From: CAZVJA01 sp964626885
GTDB lineage: Bacteria; Planctomycetota; Planctomycetia; Planctomycetales; Planctomycetaceae
Assembly (NCBI GenBank): GCA_964626885.1
Contig: CAZVJA010000106.1
Coordinates: forward strand, 1 to 17,436
Direction of reading: 5' to 3'
DNA: 17,436 nucleotides
Below, in pieces: positions 6,904 through 14,774 of the stretch. How positions within the stretch are numbered: the first letter of the stretch is position 1; each line of letters begins with the position of its first letter. Under the pieces are notes generated by a model. It made no database searches. It was not told the origin of the DNA and saw only the letters and a list, made by a program, of their open reading frames with translations. A program made the position numbers and the translations under genes.

Positions 6904-9108
6904 CTACGGCTTTGATTGTGATCCCATCAACTTCTTTTCAAACGAACTGGAGGCAGGGGATGGCTCGGTGTCTATGTCCGGTTCCGACTGGTCCATTCCA
7001 CCGAACATCCTGAAAGGATTCCAACTCCAGCTCCGTTTCATCAATGCCCCTTCGGCAACGTTTTCATCATCGTTCTCAAATTGGTTTGCTGAGACTCCCT
7101 TCATCGAAGCGGCAGCATTCGGCTTCCGTTCGTCACTCTTGTTGCTCGCCTTCGATCCCGCGGGGAGATCGGAATCTTTATGATTCTCCGGCGCCTCGTT
7201 CATCTTCGATTTCACCGGCTCCGCATCCGGCTTGGATTCCGTCTTATCCTTTGCTGGTGCGTCACTCCGGGTAGAAGAATTGCTGCCGGTTTCCTTTCCA
7301 TCCGACTTATGACTGGAGGACTCCTTTTCGGAGGTTCCCTCGGAGTCGTCGTAAGATGAGAAGAGGTTCGGGACGAGGTTCACGTTACCGACGTTCGTTT
7401 GGGACTTTGTCTTGCCGGCGACTTCCTTCTCCGGGCGAATATAAACGCGTCCAGCCTTCGGCAGGGCGTCGATTTCAATGCGGCCCGGCAGGTTCTGCAT
7501 GGCTCCAGATTGCGCTAGCAAGTCGGCGACATCGGGATAGGTTGCTCCAAGTTCAACCACCGCGCGAACCACATCCGCGATCTTGGTCGAGACCGTGCGA
7601 ACCTTGCCATCTTCATGCCGGCTCACCGTGATTGTGTCACTGCCCGGTTGTGCAGTGACCAGGATGTGCAACCCCGCATAGGCGACGAGCGGGACTCGGA
7701 AGCATTGATCCGCCCCAAACAGCACAACCTCCGCCTTTCGACGGTTCGTGAGATGCACCAGCGGGGGGCCGGTGGTGTTCAACACGTGCAAACGAAAATC
7801 ATCTCCCACCTTTTCGCCGCGAAGATCGGGATGGTTCTCATCGAGCGTCGTCATCGCGCGGAACGCGCCATAGCGTGTCTCCGCGCTTTCTTCGTTGAGC
7901 AATTCCTTCAGTAACATGTACGATTCGGCGTCATCGACAACTGCCATCGCCGCCAAGCCGAAGACGCGGAACGCCGGCTCGTCGCGAACCGCCTTCGCCA
8001 GAACCTGCAGGCCGTCCGGCTTTCCGATGTACGCCAGCGCCACCGCCGAGTGGAACTGAACTTCCAGGCTCGGGCTCTGTAATCCCGCCTTGAGAATCGG
8101 CACGGCGGCCTCACCAATCGCTTCCAGTTTGATCGCAGCCTCTTCCGCAGTCTGCGGTGTGAGGAGCTTGTCTTTCAGATCGTGCATTCGGACTTGCAGT
8201 GCGACCTGAGTCTCGCGATAGGTGATGTTCCGAATTACCTGCAGGTACCTGGGAAAGTTGTCTTTATATTTGCTTTGAAGTTTCAGCTGGATCCGCTGAT
8301 CCGTTTTTGCCTCGGCCAATGGTTTCCGCTGGCCCGATTCGTTGTATTCGAAGAACCGTTCTCCGATCCGCTTGGCAATCCGATCGGAATTCCGCACGCT
8401 GCGAAAGTCGTTCCGCAGAAATAAGGTCAGGTCACGGTCTTTGAGCGACGTACCACCGCCGACAATCCGTCCGCGCTGCAGCAGAGCAGACCCTTCCTTT
8501 ACGGCCCCTCCCCCGGTTGAAACGAGCACCGGCCCTTGTGCTCTCGCATAGGTATGCCCTTTCATCACGCCGCGGCCCGGCACAAGTGCCTGTTCGGTCA
8601 ACTCGGTTTCCATCAACCAGCCGCCGTTCAGGCTTTGCACGCCGCTTCCGTCGACCGCGCGAACCTCGACGTCAAAATGCTCCCCTTTCTCAACCAGCGG
8701 AGGCAGGTACGCCCGGACGACAACCAATGCGGTATTCGGATCACGCAGGATCTTATTTGGATCCTTGATGTTTCGTTTGCGCATATCCTCCAGCATGGCA
8801 GTGCGGTACATCGACGGCGGTGGATCGCCGCCGGTCCCTCTCAAACCGGTAACCAAACCGACACCTTGCAGCACGATCACATTCAACCCGCCGACCTGTG
8901 TGTACTCGCCGATCAGGGGCGTGTTCACTTTCGTGCTGAATTCGCCATCTTCATCCTCGTCGTCCTTGTCGCCCTTACTCTTCTCCGCTTTGTCGGCCTT
9001 GCTCGATGGCAGGCCGAAGGAAGCCATGCTCAGCGTCTGCAAGCCAAGCGGCGTGCAGCCCGCGGCCAGGAGCATCACCAATCCGCAGAGCGTTTTGGTC
9101 AGATCCAT
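6904..9108 (-). CDS. FlgI-like (flagellar P-ring family) lipoprotein with inserted HEAT-like repeats
   Basis: With start ATG 9108 this is a 734-residue lipoprotein: hydrophobic segment 5-17 with lipobox LLAAGC and acylated Cys18, then an acidic Lys/Asp linker (37-58). Residues 62-255 resemble the N-terminal part of FlgI, including VLQGVGLVTGLRGTGG (79-94), LPPLVEKGEHFDVEVRAV (135-152) and SLNGGWLMETEL (159-170). Residues about 321-430 are HEAT/armadillo-like helical repeats (AEEAAIKLEAIGEAAVPILK onward). A stretch resembling the FlgI C-terminus returns at 511-549 (VVRAVVELGATYPDVADLLA). The end is a Ser/Lys/Glu-rich low-complexity tail (about 595-690). AAGGGAG ten bases upstream and the lipobox support this start over ATG 9342, which would add a charged stretch before the signal. 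FlgI builds the flagellar P ring, but no flagellar genes are nearby, so a different envelope role is likely. Family assignment is solid; function is inferred. Confidence 0.86.
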   Translation of the reverse strand: MDLTKTLCGLVMLLAAGCTPLGLQTLSMASFGLPSSKADKAEKSKGDKDDEDEDGEFSTKVNTPLIGEYTQVGGLNVIVLQGVGLVTGLRGTGGDPPPSMYRTAMLEDMRKRNIKDPNKILRDPNTALVVVRAYLPPLVEKGEHFDVEVRAVDGSGVQSLNGGWLMETELTEQALVPGRGVMKGHTYARAQGPVLVSTGGGAVKEGSALLQRGRIVGGGTSLKDRDLTLFLRNDFRSVRNSDRIAKRIGERFFEYNESGQRKPLAEAKTDQRIQLKLQSKYKDNFPRYLQVIRNITYRETQVALQVRMHDLKDKLLTPQTAEEAAIKLEAIGEAAVPILKAGLQSPSLEVQFHSAVALAYIGKPDGLQVLAKAVRDEPAFRVFGLAAMAVVDDAESYMLLKELLNEESAETRYGAFRAMTTLDENHPDLRGEKVGDDFRLHVLNTTGPPLVHLTNRRKAEVVLFGADQCFRVPLVAYAGLHILVTAQPGSDTITVSRHEDGKVRTVSTKIADVVRAVVELGATYPDVADLLAQSGAMQNLPGRIEIDALPKAGRVYIRPEKEVAGKTKSQTNVGNVNLVPNLFSSYDDSEGTSEKESSSHKSDGKETGSNSSTRSDAPAKDKTESKPDAEPVKSKMNEAPENHKDSDLPAGSKASNKSDERKPNAAASMKGVSANQFENDDENVAEGALMKRSWSWNPFRMFGGMDQSEPDIDTEPSPASSSFEKKLMGSQSKP

Positions 9109-9118
9109 CGAAACACGA

Positions 9119-9125
9119 CTCCCTT
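9119..9125 (-). promoter_or_regulatory. Ribosome binding site deciding the start of the FlgI-like gene
   Basis: AAGGGAG on the minus strand, ten bases before ATG 9108. Together with the lipobox it selects this ATG rather than the in-frame ATG at 9342, which lies upstream of the promoter candidate at 9279-9305. Confidence 0.7.
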
Positions 9126-9278
9126 CGCGTGCGATGGCAGACGGATTCCAAGCGGATTGGATTGCGCCGGAACCATGCCTCGAACGAAATCCCCGCGAGG
9201 ACTCCGCGCGATCGCAGCGTGCAGTTGTGGTCTGGAATTCTTCAGTGGGGGGGAGAGAGAGGAGAGTAGGGGCGGGAG

Positions 9279-9305
9279 AATATAAGTTCCCGCACAACCG
9301 GTCAA
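9279..9305 (-). promoter_or_regulatory. Sigma70-type promoter candidate for the FlgI-like gene
   Basis: On the minus strand a TTGACC -35 box (9300-9305) and a TATATT -10 box (9279-9284) each match consensus at five of six positions, with a short 15-bp spacer. Transcription would start near 9272 and give a leader of about 160 nt, beginning with a C/T-rich run (complement of 9247-9280). The -10 lies inside the loop of a small inverted repeat GCGGGA/TCCCGC. Spacing is the weak point. Confidence 0.5.
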
Positions 9306-9389
9306 GGGGAGTTGCCGCCGCCGCAAACAACAAGCTGCGCACCGGTCTTCAATCGCAAGTGGCAGCCGGAATGGAACTTGCCGCGAACG

Positions 9390-10253
9390 TCAGACCGCCT
9401 TGCGTTCCTTCGACTCGCTCCCGGAAGGACTTGCCGAGCGACGGTTACGAATGCGGGCCGGGGAGAGTGACTTGTCCGCCAGGGCCTCCGCCGAGATCAG
9501 ATGCACCACATCCTGCGATAATCGGTCCATCTCCATCACCAGGGCATCGACCCGGCCGGCCAGATACATATAGGCCACGAGTGTCGGAATCGCGATGAAC
9601 AGGCCGGTCGCGGTGGTAATCAGTGCGACAGCGATTGCGGCAGCGAGTTGGGATTCTTTTCCGTCCGAGGCATTCGCCAACTGGTTAAACCCCTGGATCA
9701 TGCCGACGACGGTTCCCTGCAACCCCAGCAGCGGAGCCACTGTGGCCACGCCATTGAGGATCCGCAGATGGCTGCGTAATTGGCTCACCTGTCGTTCGCC
9801 ACCGTCGATAATCGCCTGTTCCACCTCAACGCTCGGCTTGCCCCATTTGCGAATACCATGTGCGAACACGGAAGCAATTGGGCTTCCGTTCTCCTCGCAC
9901 AGGCTGAGTGCTTTTTCCGGATCGAGCATCCCCTGTTCGAGATTCTCGATGAACCGATCCACGAAATGCCGGGGGATCACCCGGCCGCGACGCAGCACCA
10001 CCATCCGCTCGATGACAAACCAGACCGCCACGATCGAGCAAATGACAAACGAAACGAGGAAGAACATCCCCATCGCCACGGCTGCTTCCGCAAGGTTCGT
10101 CGGAATCGCCGATTTGAGTACGCCAGTCGTCTGCTCTTCCCCCGCCCGTGCGGCTGTCCCCGCCTCCTGGGCGAGAGCGACAGCAGGCACGGCAACGATC
10201 ATTAGGGCCGCTGCCGCCAGAACCATTTTCCGAAGGACTACCTGAACGCCCAT
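9390..10253 (-). CDS. MotA/TolQ/ExbB-family proton channel protein
   Basis: With start ATG 10253 the protein has 287 residues. A cleavable signal peptide (about 1-29, ending AVALAQ) is followed by membrane segment 1 at 54-82, a cytoplasmic loop, and membrane segments 2 and 3 at about 166-189 and 203-231. The family hallmark is VAPLLGLQGTVVGMIQGF (172-189), followed by ALITTATGLFIAIPTLVAY. Members form the inner-membrane proton channel that, with an ExbD/TolR/MotB partner, drives TonB, Tol-Pal or flagellar motors; this one is of ExbB/TolQ type. AAGGGGG ten bases before the ATG and the signal peptide support this start over ATG 10364. It follows the TPR gene by 222 bp. No ExbD/TolR gene is adjacent: the next gene is the FlgI-like lipoprotein, 281 bp away. 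The Tol versus Ton role is not resolved. Confidence 0.92.
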   Translation of the reverse strand: MGVQVVLRKMVLAAAALMIVAVPAVALAQEAGTAARAGEEQTTGVLKSAIPTNLAEAAVAMGMFFLVSFVICSIVAVWFVIERMVVLRRGRVIPRHFVDRFIENLEQGMLDPEKALSLCEENGSPIASVFAHGIRKWGKPSVEVEQAIIDGGERQVSQLRSHLRILNGVATVAPLLGLQGTVVGMIQGFNQLANASDGKESQLAAAIAVALITTATGLFIAIPTLVAYMYLAGRVDALVMEMDRLSQDVVHLISAEALADKSLSPARIRNRRSASPSGSESKERKAV

Positions 10254-10263
10254 TAAGACTCGT

Positions 10264-10270
10264 CCCCCTT
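10264..10270 (-). promoter_or_regulatory. Ribosome binding site deciding the start of the ExbB/TolQ-type gene
   Basis: AAGGGGG on the minus strand, ten bases before ATG 10253, favours this start over the longer in-frame ATG at 10364, which would put a hydrophilic Arg/Ser-rich stretch before the signal peptide. Confidence 0.7.
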
Positions 10271-10475
10271 CTCTTGCGCGCGTTGCGAGGTAGGATCGAC
10301 GTTGATTCTCTGAAATCCGATGTGTCGCCAGTTGCGATGGGGAAGATTCGCCAAGAGAATTCATTGGCCAAACACCTGGGGAAAGTCTTCAATTCGAAAG
10401 GAGCCGGACGCTCGGGAACGGGAGACCGCTCTCATTCCCTACGACGTTCGCAAGTCCCCGTTACCTGCCAGATTT

Positions 10476-13400
10476 TTATCCCGTCCCCTTCTTCCGGGCA
10501 ATGTCAAGTCGCATCTTGGCCTGCTCGGCGAACTCGTGCTTGGGGAAATCCCGTAGAAAATCCTCGAAAAACTTCGCTGCGTCCTTCCATTTGCTGAGTT
10601 GCTCGGCACAAACACCGGCCTGGTAGAGGGACGGTGCCTGCCACTCGGGGAACTTGTAAAGATGGTAAACCTTCAGGTACTCGCGCTGGGCCTCTTCGTA
10701 ATTCTTTTGTTGAAGATACGTTTCGGCGATCAGGAACTGGCTTTTGGCGGCGGTCTCGGTTTTTTCCCCTTTGGGATGGCTGATCGCCCGTTGAAACGCC
10801 GCCCGAGCTTCTTCCCATTTCGCCTGGTTCTTCTGTCCTCGGCCAAGGATTTCGTCCGCTTGGTACAACCAATCGGATTGAGGACTCCGCTTCCGCAGTT
10901 CCTCGACCGTCGCTACGAGATCGTCATAGGCTTTGAGCTGAAACAACGCCTCGGCCAACAGCACCCAGACGCGCGGCTGCCACGCCGGTCCTTCCACGTC
11001 CGGCTTTGCGGCCACTTCCCCTTTCAACTGTTCCAACGTCTTGCGGGCGGCCTCTGCATCTTTCCTTTGTAATTGCGCCTCTCCAAGATAAAACGCCACC
11101 TCCGGCCGACGTGAGCTCTGTGGAAACTTCTGCGCGAACGCACCGGCATCGGCGACAACCTCGTCCCATTTGCGCCGTTCCACGCCGACCCCCACGAGAT
11201 GGAACAGCGCAACCTCACGCACCTCATCGTCGGAGTTCTTCCTCGTCACCAATTCACGAAACACTTTCGACGAACTGTCGAGATCACCGGCCTCCATCTG
11301 ACTCTCCGCAAGGCTCAGCAGCGCGTTGTCGGCCAGTGGGCTCTCGGGAAAATCCTTGACGAGCTTGCGGAAGACTTCATCCGAGCGGGCATAGTTCTTG
11401 GATTCGTAATTCAGGAGTGCCCATTCATTCAGGACAAGCTCCAACCCCTTGGCGTGCGGATAACGAGCCGTCAGCTTCTCATACGCGGCGTCCGCCTCCG
11501 GAGTCCTCTTTAACGCTCGCAGTCCGCGGGCGGCAGAGAGCCCCGCCTGATACGCGAATCGATGAGTACCGGACTCTTCCGCGCCGGCAGCAGCCGGATC
11601 GACCGGAGCATATTTTTCGAACGCCTGAGCAAATGCGGCCACCGCCTCGTTCAGTTTTCCGGCTTCCCGCAGGCATTCCCCGTGCATGAACGAAGCCTCG
11701 GATGCGAGGGGAGCATCATCCGCATGTTGCTGCACAACCCGAACAAAATCGGCGTCTGCTTCGGGAAACTGTTTTTGCTGGTACTTGGTCCAGGCAAGTC
11801 CCGATAAACCCGCCGCATGATAGGGAGTCTTTTCTCCGAGATTCACTAACGTAAGAAACAGTTTGCCGGCTCCTTCCCAATCCTTCGCGGCAAATGCCAA
11901 CTCCGCCAATTCCTGCGTCGTGGCACCGAGCAACGGACTTTGAGGATGCTCGACCGCCAAAGATCGCAAATCGGATTCGACATCCGCTTTTCGCCCCGCG
12001 TGGGCATGCGCCATGGCGCGGGTTGCAAGCGCCTGATCGGCGTGTTCGCCTTGCGGCCGCAACGCCAGATACTGCGTCATCGCGGCGCCGGCTTCCTCGT
12101 ACTTCTTGAGTGCCTGATAGCTGCGTCCCTGCAGTACCAGAGCGTCGACGAATTCCGAACCCGCTCCCTGTTTGACGACATCCTCGATAACGGGAGCGAG
12201 CGTGGCGACGACGCGAGCATGCTCTCCTTGCCGCTGCAGGGTGCGCGCCAGATGAAACTGCGCAAGAATGATCGTGCGCGGGATCTTACTTTCGCGGATC
12301 ACGCTTTCCAGGCCCGTCACCGCCGCCTGGTAATTTCGCTGGGCAGCTTTCACATCTCCTTTCGCATCCAATTCTCGACCACGAGCTTCCGCCATGCGGG
12401 CGCGTAGCACATCCTGGTAGAACCGGAGCGGGCTCGCTGCGTAATCGCGCTGAAACTGGTCAACCAGCTTCTGTGCATCCTCCAGTTTACCGGTTAGCAG
12501 GGCCGCTTCACCGGCAAAATGCAGACTGTCATCCGCAAGGTCTCCCTTGGGCCACTTCGAGACCACCTCCAGAAACTTTTCGCGTGCCGAATCATGCTGC
12601 CCAGCCCGCAACTCGCAGTCAGCCCATTGGAACAACGCATTCTCCGCCAGCGGTCCTTTCGGATCGGCCTCGTAGACTGCTTTGAGTGCGGCGGCCCCGT
12701 TCGCGAACTCCCCCAGCGATTTGAAGCTCACCCCTCGCCAATACCCTGCCGCGACTGAATGTTTCTTGTCCTTCGCCGCCAGATCGAATTGGGCAACCGC
12801 TTTGCGGAAGTCGCCAAGCTGATAGTAGCTGTAGCCGCCGTTCAACTGGGCCAGCGAAACGAGCGGGCTGGCCGGGAAGTTCGCGACCAGCGCGTCATAT
12901 TCCTTGGCTGCTTCCGGGTAACGTTTCGAATCGAAGTAGCAGGCGGCGAGATTCAATTGCGCCTGCGCGGCGCGTGTGCCGACACGATTTGCAGCCAACT
13001 CACGGTACAGCGTGATCGCTTCATCCAGTTTCTTGCGGGATTCCAGCGATCGAGCCAGCCCGAACTTGGAATCTTCCGCAAGCCGTCCGCTCGGAAAGAG
13101 CTCCAACGATTTCTGAAAGCTCGCGGCGGCGGCTTCGTGTTTGCCGAGCCTGATCTGGGCATCCCCCAGATAAGGAAGTCCCCATTCGGCCAACTCATTC
13201 TTCGGATGCTTATCGAGGAAGGCCTGAAACTCCTCTTCGGCGGCTTTCAAGTCGTCGAGCAGGTAACTGCATTCTGCGACGCGGTACATGGCATCGGCCA
13301 GATTGCGGCTTTCCGGGTAATCCTTGACATAGCCGCGAAGCACGTTGCGTGCATCCGTGTATTTCCCAGCATTGACAAGCGTCAGCCCCAGGTAGAGCCG

Positions 13401-13640
13401 AGCCAGCGGGGTCTTTTCATGATCTTTGTAACCCTGGACGAATTTCTGAAAGCTTTCCGCGGCGAGTTCCCACCGCTTCTGCTTATACAGGCCGACAGCC
13501 AGGTTGTAGTCGTCGAGAGCTGCATCGGCGAAAATCGGTTGGGGAGCTGTACAGAGCCCCGCGCAGAAACCGAGACTCGCCACCATAACGAGCATCAACC
13601 GACGAGAGAGCCGCCCGAAAAGGCGGAGAGGAATCGCCAT
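10476..13640 (-). CDS. Very long secreted TPR-repeat protein
   Basis: This 1054-residue protein starts with a signal peptide (basic residues 6-14, hydrophobic 15-32, cleavage near IFADA at 36-40). Almost all the rest is tandem tetratricopeptide repeats of the YbgF/CpoB/BamD-like kind, from about residue 42 to the end, often with the pattern A..Y...G....A...F......P.S. TPR arrays are protein-binding scaffolds; secreted ones of this type usually act in the periplasm or at the outer membrane, for example with Tol-Pal or outer-membrane assembly. The ExbB/TolQ-type gene follows by 222 bp on the same strand, an arrangement familiar from Tol/Ton-like loci. No clear Shine-Dalgarno precedes ATG 13640. 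No enzyme domain is seen. Repeat assignment is certain; the partner and function are inferred. Confidence 0.9.
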   Translation of the reverse strand: MAIPLRLFGRLSRRLMLVMVASLGFCAGLCTAPQPIFADAALDDYNLAVGLYKQKRWELAAESFQKFVQGYKDHEKTPLARLYLGLTLVNAGKYTDARNVLRGYVKDYPESRNLADAMYRVAECSYLLDDLKAAEEEFQAFLDKHPKNELAEWGLPYLGDAQIRLGKHEAAAASFQKSLELFPSGRLAEDSKFGLARSLESRKKLDEAITLYRELAANRVGTRAAQAQLNLAACYFDSKRYPEAAKEYDALVANFPASPLVSLAQLNGGYSYYQLGDFRKAVAQFDLAAKDKKHSVAAGYWRGVSFKSLGEFANGAAALKAVYEADPKGPLAENALFQWADCELRAGQHDSAREKFLEVVSKWPKGDLADDSLHFAGEAALLTGKLEDAQKLVDQFQRDYAASPLRFYQDVLRARMAEARGRELDAKGDVKAAQRNYQAAVTGLESVIRESKIPRTIILAQFHLARTLQRQGEHARVVATLAPVIEDVVKQGAGSEFVDALVLQGRSYQALKKYEEAGAAMTQYLALRPQGEHADQALATRAMAHAHAGRKADVESDLRSLAVEHPQSPLLGATTQELAELAFAAKDWEGAGKLFLTLVNLGEKTPYHAAGLSGLAWTKYQQKQFPEADADFVRVVQQHADDAPLASEASFMHGECLREAGKLNEAVAAFAQAFEKYAPVDPAAAGAEESGTHRFAYQAGLSAARGLRALKRTPEADAAYEKLTARYPHAKGLELVLNEWALLNYESKNYARSDEVFRKLVKDFPESPLADNALLSLAESQMEAGDLDSSSKVFRELVTRKNSDDEVREVALFHLVGVGVERRKWDEVVADAGAFAQKFPQSSRRPEVAFYLGEAQLQRKDAEAARKTLEQLKGEVAAKPDVEGPAWQPRVWVLLAEALFQLKAYDDLVATVEELRKRSPQSDWLYQADEILGRGQKNQAKWEEARAAFQRAISHPKGEKTETAAKSQFLIAETYLQQKNYEEAQREYLKVYHLYKFPEWQAPSLYQAGVCAEQLSKWKDAAKFFEDFLRDFPKHEFAEQAKMRLDIARKKGTG

Positions 13641-13748
13641 CAGAGAACACCACGGGAATCGTTGGCAGGCCGGTCACCCGAGCTCGCACGTTCGGCCAAT
13701 TACGTTGGACCGAATCGAGCCCGGAGAAGCATCGATGTCGTGGGTTCC

Positions 13749-13778
13749 ATGTTACCCCCGGGCTGGCGAAATCGGCAA
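13749..13778 (-). promoter_or_regulatory. Weak promoter candidate for the TPR gene
   Basis: On the minus strand TTGCCG (13773-13778) and TAACAT (13749-13754) are separated by 18 bp, each with only a partial match to sigma70 consensus. The site lies just after the terminator at 13859-13900 and about 108 bp before ATG 13640, which is where a promoter is expected. Confidence 0.3.
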
Positions 13779-13858
13779 GCGGAACCGTGTGCCGCACTGC
13801 GATCGGTCACTTGTGAGAGCACCGGATCTGCTGTTGCTGCCGCTGCTGAAACGGTTCG

Positions 13859-13900
13859 AAAAGCGAAACCCGGGCTTCCGACGAGGAAGTCCGGGTTCGC
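13859..13900 (-). terminator. Intrinsic terminator after the small lipoprotein gene
   Basis: The arms AACCCGGGCTTCC (13867-13879) and GGAAGTCCGGGTT (13885-13897) pair over 13 bp with one G-T wobble and a 5-nt loop. The stem extends outward with GCGA/TCGC past a bulged A. On the minus strand it is followed by TTTT (13859-13862). It lies 23 bp past the stop at 13924, so the lipoprotein transcript likely ends here and the TPR gene needs its own promoter. Confidence 0.82.
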
Positions 13901-13923
13901 CTTCCGGCGGTTGTTTCGGAGGA

Positions 13924-14511
13924 TCACTGTGGAGTATCGGGCCCCGCACAGCGAATGAAGTGGTCGTGGTCGATATACACGACGTCGACCGTCTGATCGG
14001 TATGCTCGAACGGAATCGGCCAGTCCGAGCGGATCGTCTTATCGTAATAGACCGTGCACTTGTAGTGGCACTTGTGCAGCCGAGCCGGCCCGACAAGCGG
14101 AATGAACCGGCACTCGCCCACTTCGTCGACCAGCAGGTCGACTGTCATGCGGACGTTGTTCCAGCGAGTCTCCGCGAGGAACGCGAATCCGCCGGAAGGA
14201 TCGTTCGGCAGCGCCCGAATGATTTCGTCGCGTGACGGCGGATCGAGACAGTACAGCGGAGCATGCTCTCCTTCGACAGGATCGAGCACCGGCACTTTGC
14301 CGTATCGCTCTTCCCAGTGATACCGGTCTTCAATCTTCTGACTGAAGTACGGGCTCACGGGAATGAGAGGCGTGGTCTCCCAGAATTGCATAAAGACCCA
14401 CAGCACATGACCGAAGCCGCTGACCAACGTACAGCCGCCGTTGGTGGCCGTCATCAGACCCAGGCAGAGGATCAGGGCGATCCGTCGTGCGTGTTTTCCA
14501 AACTTAGCCAT
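13924..14511 (-). CDS. Small lipoprotein of unknown function
   Basis: A 195-residue protein starting at ATG 14511, with AAGGGG upstream. Residues 1-27 are a signal sequence: basic start, hydrophobic core IALILCLGLM (11-20), then TATNGGC with Cys27 as the probable acylation site, although -3 is Asn instead of the usual Leu/Val. The mature part has no recognised domain. It is rich in aromatic residues and Pro, with cysteines at positions in LYCLD, GECRF, HKCHYKC and IRCAG that could form disulfides. No catalytic motif is evident. It is flanked by a two-BON periplasmic protein upstream (263-bp gap) and a terminator downstream, so it is probably monocistronic. I recognise the general planctomycete style of such lipoproteins but not a named family. 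Confidence 0.78.
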   Translation of the reverse strand: MAKFGKHARRIALILCLGLMTATNGGCTLVSGFGHVLWVFMQFWETTPLIPVSPYFSQKIEDRYHWEERYGKVPVLDPVEGEHAPLYCLDPPSRDEIIRALPNDPSGGFAFLAETRWNNVRMTVDLLVDEVGECRFIPLVGPARLHKCHYKCTVYYDKTIRSDWPIPFEHTDQTVDVVYIDHDHFIRCAGPDTPQ

Positions 14512-14710
14512 TCCTCATTCCCCTTCGGGTGATCTCGGCCGGCGGAAGGCTTTCTCGAAGGACTCCATTCCTTCCGCGATTCGATTATCTGTTGCCGCAC
14601 ACTATGTATCGTTTGGTAAACTGTGCCGACTTTGACGATTTTTTAGTTTTCACGAGAAAGTTGACTCGTCGGCTTGTCGCGCGAAAGCTTTTCTCTTGGT
14701 TTTTGAGAGA

Positions 14711-14752
14711 GACCTGCGTCTCCGCATGCGATTGTTTGCGAAGACGCAGGTC
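14711..14752. terminator. Strong hairpin after the BON gene, possible terminator
   Basis: GACCTGCGTCT (14711-14721) and AGACGCAGGTC (14742-14752) are perfect 11-bp complements. After a C-A mismatch, four more pairs (CGCA/TGCG) form inside the loop. It lies 22 bp past the BON stop at 14775, where a terminator is expected, but the minus strand continues TCTCTCTCAAAAACC without a T-run. It may be a factor-dependent terminator, a 3'-stabilising hairpin or a regulatory site for the lipoprotein gene. Confidence 0.55.
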
Positions 14753-14774
14753 ATGTTCACCGTCAATCGATGGC

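Noticed and set aside
6904..9108. Calling the FlgI-like gene a flagellar P-ring gene in a flagellar operon
   Set aside because: No flagellar rod, ring, hook or motor genes are nearby, and the lipobox and HEAT-like insert do not fit canonical FlgI.
9109..9342. 78-residue N-terminal extension of the FlgI-like protein
   Set aside because: It would bury a clear lipoprotein signal, it spans the promoter candidate and pyrimidine tract, and the ATG at 9108 has its own Shine-Dalgarno.
10254..10364. 37-residue N-terminal extension of the ExbB/TolQ-type protein
   Set aside because: The extension is hydrophilic and precedes a good signal peptide; ATG 10253 has AAGGGGG at suitable spacing.
12759..13958. 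Plus-strand 399-codon frame antisense to the TPR gene
   Set aside because: It lies almost wholly opposite the well-supported TPR coding sequence, runs on through the terminator, and has no coherent domain; an antisense shadow of a GC-rich gene.
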